Source: Botryotinia globosa (Eukaryota; Ascomycota; Leotiomycetes; Helotiales; Sclerotiniaceae). Taken from it: a DNA stretch of 64,000 nucleotides. The stretch spans positions 496,001 to 560,000 of the forward strand of contig RCSZ01000017.1 of assembly GCA_014898425.1 (NCBI GenBank), written 5' to 3'. Shown one piece after another: positions 60,119 to 64,000 of the stretch. The position numbers and the translations under genes were made by a program. The first letter of the stretch is position 1. Each line of letters starts with the position of its first letter. The notes beneath the pieces were generated by a model. It was not told where the DNA came from. It saw only the letters and a list, made by a program, of their open reading frames with translations, and searched no databases.

Positions 60119-60658
60119 GTTTGTAGATGTTTATTTGGTATCGTATCGTATCGTATCGTATCGTATCGTATGAGAGTGTGGTGATATGATGGGGTTGTTG
60201 CTTTTGATATGTTGTGTTGGTAGGGCTGCAGTTTGGGATGGCAGGGTAGGACGTCACTTGTTTGATGATTCGCTTGATGAGGAACAGGAACAGGAATAGG
60301 GAAGATAAGATAAGATGAAACTTTCGATTGAAGAAATCACCCAATATCTGCCCAATACGAGTAGTTCTCTTGGGTGTGAATTTCCGCTTTATTATGGTTT
60401 TGAGAGAGAGAGAAACATGAGATAAAAGGAGAGAAGAAGTGTGATTGATTTTTGATGATCATCATGCTCGGTTATAACTGCTCAGTTTTCAGCTTGGGCA
60501 GGTTTAAGCGACTGTGGTTGATAGATAAGTTATTCCTTTCATTCTCATGTTACTTCAAGCTCCGTCACACCATGTTTTGTGATATGCCTCTGCAGCCTTC
60601 TTGATCGAGGCTGGCGCGTGTAGTACCGCATATTGAGGATTTTAGTGAAGAAGGCGAA
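60119..60658. other. Divergent region, MOG1 / HET relic
   Basis: 540 bases with the MOG1 leader and its GTATC repeat. Further right is AT-rich DNA that may hold the eroded 5' end of the HET gene. Confidence 0.4.
60138..60171. repeat. GTATC pentanucleotide repeat, 6.8 copies
   Basis: Perfect 5-bp array ending 20 bases from the MOG1 start codon, so it lies in that gene's leader or core promoter. Length polymorphism could affect expression. Confidence 0.9.
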
Positions 60659-62290
60659 ATGGGAAACTGGGCTACTTTAAGTCATTGTTAGGGACAAATT
60701 AGTAGCCAAGTGACTAATGTCTCAAATTTGGATTGCAGAGTGCATTCTATATCTATGCAAGAGCTTCCGCTCACACTGAAAGGTGCCATTGAAGTCACGA
60801 GACGTATGGGATTAAAGTATTTGTGGGTTGATTCGATTTGCATACTTCAAGGTTCCGACGATGCCGCCCAAGCTGATTGGCTATTAGAATCAAGCCGCAT
60901 GAGAGATTACTATAAATGCTGCGATTTTTGTATTGCTGCCGACGACGCATCTTCAGATGAGGATGGGTTTCTGAGCATTACACGCACACAAAGAGCAAAG
61001 GTTCCTGTTTCCATGTCGCTAGCTCACTGGCGACGCGCAGATTCTTGCGTAATCTACCTTCAAGCAGACCTTAACCCCCGGTCTGAGAACCACATTCGGC
61101 CTCGATCTATTCTCGCTATTAGAGGATGGACACTTCAAGAACACGTTCTTTCTCCACGCGCTTTACACTACGGACATGAATTTTTTTCTGTAATTGCCAA
61201 TTTCAGAGACTCTCAGAGTCGAATGTGAATCCAGAGATCTTATGGTCAAGCGATAGACCACAGTATGGTATGGACGCTAAAAGGTTCTTTTTAGCGCCAA
61301 TCCATGGGAAAGAGTATTTGTATAATAACTGCGGCCCCTTGGATGCTCAGTTATCTAACACACGAAGGCGGTGGTACAGTTTAGTCAATGAATATGCTGC
61401 TCGTGCCCTTACTTATGAGACTGATAGGCTCTTTGCGTTGGCTGGGTTAGTACAAGAAATTGAAGTACAATCCTAATTTACCTACTGGGTGGGTATATGG
61501 GCGGAAGACGCCCATGCTGGCCTTCTGTGGAGGACACTTCTGCCAGTGAAAATCTCAGCAGCATATGTTGCACCTTCATGGAGCTGGGCCAGCCGGGACA
61601 TCAGCTCCTTCTATGATACTGCCAACCTTGGCAATTATACAGTCGACGGTTGGAAATTTGACAGCTCGCTATTCAAAGCCAACATATCTAGCTGTGAGAT
61701 CATAACCGTTGATGGAACTCTTAATGGACGCCTTCTAAATGCAAAGCTCACACTCCGCACCCGTTGTCTCGATTCAAATCAGTGGGAATCGTTACAAGAT
61801 GTGGTTATAGCGAGGTTCCACTTTTTCTTACCATGGTTCTCAAATGAAAATAAGATTATCTCGAGTTTTGATGTGCAACCGTCGAACAAATGGTTGGTGC
61901 TTACCTCTGCCTTTGCGAGTCGGTGACTTGCAGCAAAAAGTAAAAGTCATTCTTCGCTGGGTATCTTCATCTGTTTTTACTCTTGTTGGAAAATGGAGGG
62001 CTAGCCTTGCATCACTGTCGCAAAAACTTACTCGAGCTCGAAAACGAAAAATGCCAATACTAGAGAATCCTAAATGTTATCTCAGCAGAAAGGAGGCGAT
62101 TCAAAGACTCTCTACCGTGCAGCGCGATTCCAATTACCTCACCATAATGCAGATTGCAAGCTCCAGGGACCTTTCGTATGCACATGGTGCGGATTACTAC
62201 CCAGATACCCAAGCTGCAGCTCATAATGGCAGTACAATGTGTCTCCGTGTCCAGCCCGGTACAGAAGAGGGAACCTTTATACTGGTTTGA
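60659..62290 (+). pseudogene. Heterokaryon incompatibility (HET domain) pseudogene
   Basis: The HET-domain blocks appear in order but not in one frame. The first, WATLSHC, is followed at 60689-60691 by TAG exactly where the conserved Trp of SHCWG should be. The same frame then reads LPLTLKGAIEVTRRMGLKYL, WVDSICIL, DYYKCCDFCIAADDASS and RGWTLQEHVLSPRALHYG. At a T7 run (61181-61187) one base seems lost; the next frame gives CNCQFQRLSESN and ETDRLFALAGLVQEI. A TAA at 61474-61476 interrupts before WVGIWAEDAHAGLLWR and APSWSWASRD. Near 61900 the frame changes again and ends GTEEGTFILV. HET proteins trigger cell death after fusion of unlike strains. TGG to TAG and CAA to TAA both fit RIP-type CpA to TpA change. 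No intron explains these stops. Confidence 0.82.
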
Positions 62291-63697
62291 GATAATTCAG
62301 CGTCAGTTTTAGCAATATCAAATTATCAATGGAGGAACAGTTTATTCGTAGATTCAGCACATCAACCCACCTTCATTAAATCGTTCAATGGCGTGTCTTT
62401 GGGACTGCAGTTTAGCTTTAGGAGTTCTTGAATTGGAAACATTCTACCTACCTACTGAATTTATCAGCACTCCTTCCCCGTGAACGAAAATTTAATCAGC
62501 AATTGACATCTGTAAATCCCTTCTTGGATAATCGATAATCCCCTCCCTACATGCCTAAACTTTTCATGCCAAAAACCCGTAAACTTAAACCATATAAATT
62601 CCAGAGTATTGAGAAATCACAAAAACAGACTCTCTCATCAAAACAAAATCGTGCATCATCATCCCCCTCCCAACTTCCACACCAAAACCATCTCCACAAC
62701 CCCACCAAAACCCCCCACTCACTCACCCACTCACCCACCATGCCCTCCCCACCCATTAAAAAAAAACCCCTCTTTACTCACCCACGCACCCCCCTCCCAA
62801 AAAAGCAAAAAAAAATATCTCTGAATAATCAGAAGGTGTGTTACAAAGATTGGAAGAATGGAGTATCATGGGCATGAGCCACGGTCATCTCTGGTAAAAG
62901 GCAAGAAATGAATTCTGAGCTAGCTTGTCCCACTCCGACTGGTAAACTGCGCTTTTGAGATATATATACCCATTTGCTAGTGTGCTGGCTGTGGGTGGTG
63001 CTCGGACCTCTTGTTGGCTGGTCGGGGGTAGCGGATTTTGGCTGGACACAACACAGCACAACACAACACAACCCTTTCACAATGTCATGGGAATATTGGG
63101 AAGGCGAAGTGTTGATAATGTGTTAGGGTTGGTAAATGTTGTAAACAAGTAGAGTCTTGATGGAATTGTTTGCTGCTTGCGAAATGAATAAAGGATACTA
63201 ATTGCATTGGAATTGGTCTTTCATTCAGTTATTCCTTGTTCTGACATCTACTTCTATCTACAACCAAACGGAGCCATGTGCGTGAGGAGCTTACATTGAA
63301 CACTCAGAGTAGAGTATGGAAAATAGAAAATTAACATCACTGTTTACAAGCTCGAGGGGGACTTTTTAGTTTCACATTGATTGCGCGAGTGATTCTACTC
63401 CTCAACCTTCAAACCCATTATTCAATTAATCTGCCTCTCCTTGTCTAAGTTGTCTTCCACCTCTTGTAATTAAGATTTCCATTTCCAATTCCAATTTCAA
63501 ACATGAAACCCAAAGATCAAACAATCCATGGTATCTTGACGCCATAACTCCATTCCCCGCCTCATAAGCGTTACCACTCTCATCATCTTCTCCATCCATT
63601 CCTAATATCATGACCCATCTATGTATCATTCCACTTTCCCACATTCCATTGTCTCACAACCATTATTACCTGCCAGCAATATTTCTAAGCAGTTCCA
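62291..63697. other. Intergenic, HET relic to membrane protein
   Basis: About 1.4 kb: a C-rich tract at 62687-62816, an ACAAC run near 63047-63070, and CT-rich flanks. The frames at 62551-62877 are translations of the low-complexity tract and are not genes. Confidence 0.45.
62687..62816 (-). repeat. C-rich tract with A runs; G-quadruplex potential on the - strand
   Basis: Many CCC/CCCC/CCCCCC runs separated by short spacers over about 110 bases. The opposite strand therefore has repeated GGG runs. Low complexity; no coding value. Confidence 0.6.
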
Positions 63698-64000
63698 TCA
63701 ACCAGTGACCCCATAACCAATACTCTTACCCCATCTCTTCTCTCTTCTCGTTGCCCATCCTTTGATTGCAATCACCAAAATAATCCAAGCCATCAAAAAT
63801 GTGATGAGACCCATGGAAACTGTAAAAACAAACATCGCATCAAGATTATTCATTTCAATTGCCTTGACTGTATCTTTGCTCTACAATTCTGTTAGCTTTG
63901 ATGCATTTAAGTGAGAGAGAGTTTGACATACACTAGCCATAAAAATTAAACCTCCAGCCATCAAACAAAAAGCTGTAATGATTTCCGTAGGGGGTCTACC
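63698..64000 (-). CDS. Small multi-pass membrane protein, C-terminal part
   Basis: The gene enters from the right edge. Exons 64000-63932 and 63880-63698 (intron GTATGT...TTGTAG) give 83 visible residues in one frame. Two hydrophobic segments are seen: TAFCLMAGGLIFMAS, and a longer one from FVFTVSMGLITFLM into AWIILVIAIKGW. The tail ATRREKRWGKSIGYGVTG is basic and probably cytosolic. I do not recognise the family. The splice is supported because both exons are open and the join is in phase. Confidence 0.7.

Noticed and set aside
60620..60760. Intron that could remove the TAG in the HET gene (acceptor TTGCAG at about 60737)
   Set aside because: The bases around the TAG still encode SHC and the spacing to LPLTLK typical of HET domains, so the stop lies in coding sequence.
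62551..62877. Two + strand frames of 71 and 108 codons
   Set aside because: Proline/lysine/histidine translations of a C-rich, A-rich low-complexity tract.

Overview
This is a 64 kb stretch of a filamentous ascomycete chromosome. The genes are split by many short GT-AG introns (about 43 to 230 nt) with CTAAC/CTGAC-like branch sites. Intergenic DNA is AT-rich and carries microsatellites and a dispersed ACCTAGGT palindrome. Protein style (HET domain, fungal Grainyhead-like factor, pyranose-oxidase-like GMC enzyme, fungal ABC-C transporter) fits Pezizomycotina. Leotiomycetes (Sclerotiniaceae-like) is my best guess, with moderate confidence. I see no tRNA, rRNA, CRISPR or intact transposon.

Layout. 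0-6 kb: 3' end of condensin SMC4 (+), a broken alpha/beta hydrolase, and a kinesin-10-like chromokinesin with a C-terminal helix-hairpin-helix. 6-21.6 kb: gene-poor DNA around one gene, the Grainyhead/CP2 factor csp-2 (-), with a 4.3 kb 3' gap and an 8.4 kb upstream gap rich in simple repeats. 21.6-23.3 kb: a Kes1/Osh4-type oxysterol-binding protein (+).

24.5-45.1 kb looks like an accessory block: ABC-C transporter (-, one-base frameshift), bZIP-like factor (+, two apparent frameshifts), galactose-1-phosphate uridylyltransferase (-), Gfo/Idh/MocA oxidoreductase (-), pyranose-oxidase-like GMC flavoprotein (-), phosphomannomutase (-), and a two-domain protein with a 2-oxoglutarate-oxygenase-like HxD...H pattern (+). 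Transporter, regulator, sugar-phosphate/nucleotide enzymes and two oxygenase/oxidase types lie together without a polyketide, peptide or terpene synthase. I read this as a candidate sugar-derived metabolite or sugar-utilisation cluster whose regulator and exporter are damaged. Its reality depends on conservation tests I cannot run.

45.7-60 kb returns to housekeeping genes: RSA3, the divergent pair ubiquitin-RPS31/RPS26, TIP20/RINT-1 (-) divergent from DNA ligase I CDC9 (+), a GCNA/SprT-like protease (+) and MOG1 (-). 60.7-62.3 kb is a heterokaryon-incompatibility (HET) pseudogene with RIP-compatible nonsense codons. The window ends in the 3' part of a small membrane protein (-).

Gene structures were built by hand from the sequence. 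For every intact multi-exon gene the stated exons add up to a multiple of three and join conserved residues. For the ABC transporter they do not, and that is how the frameshift was found.
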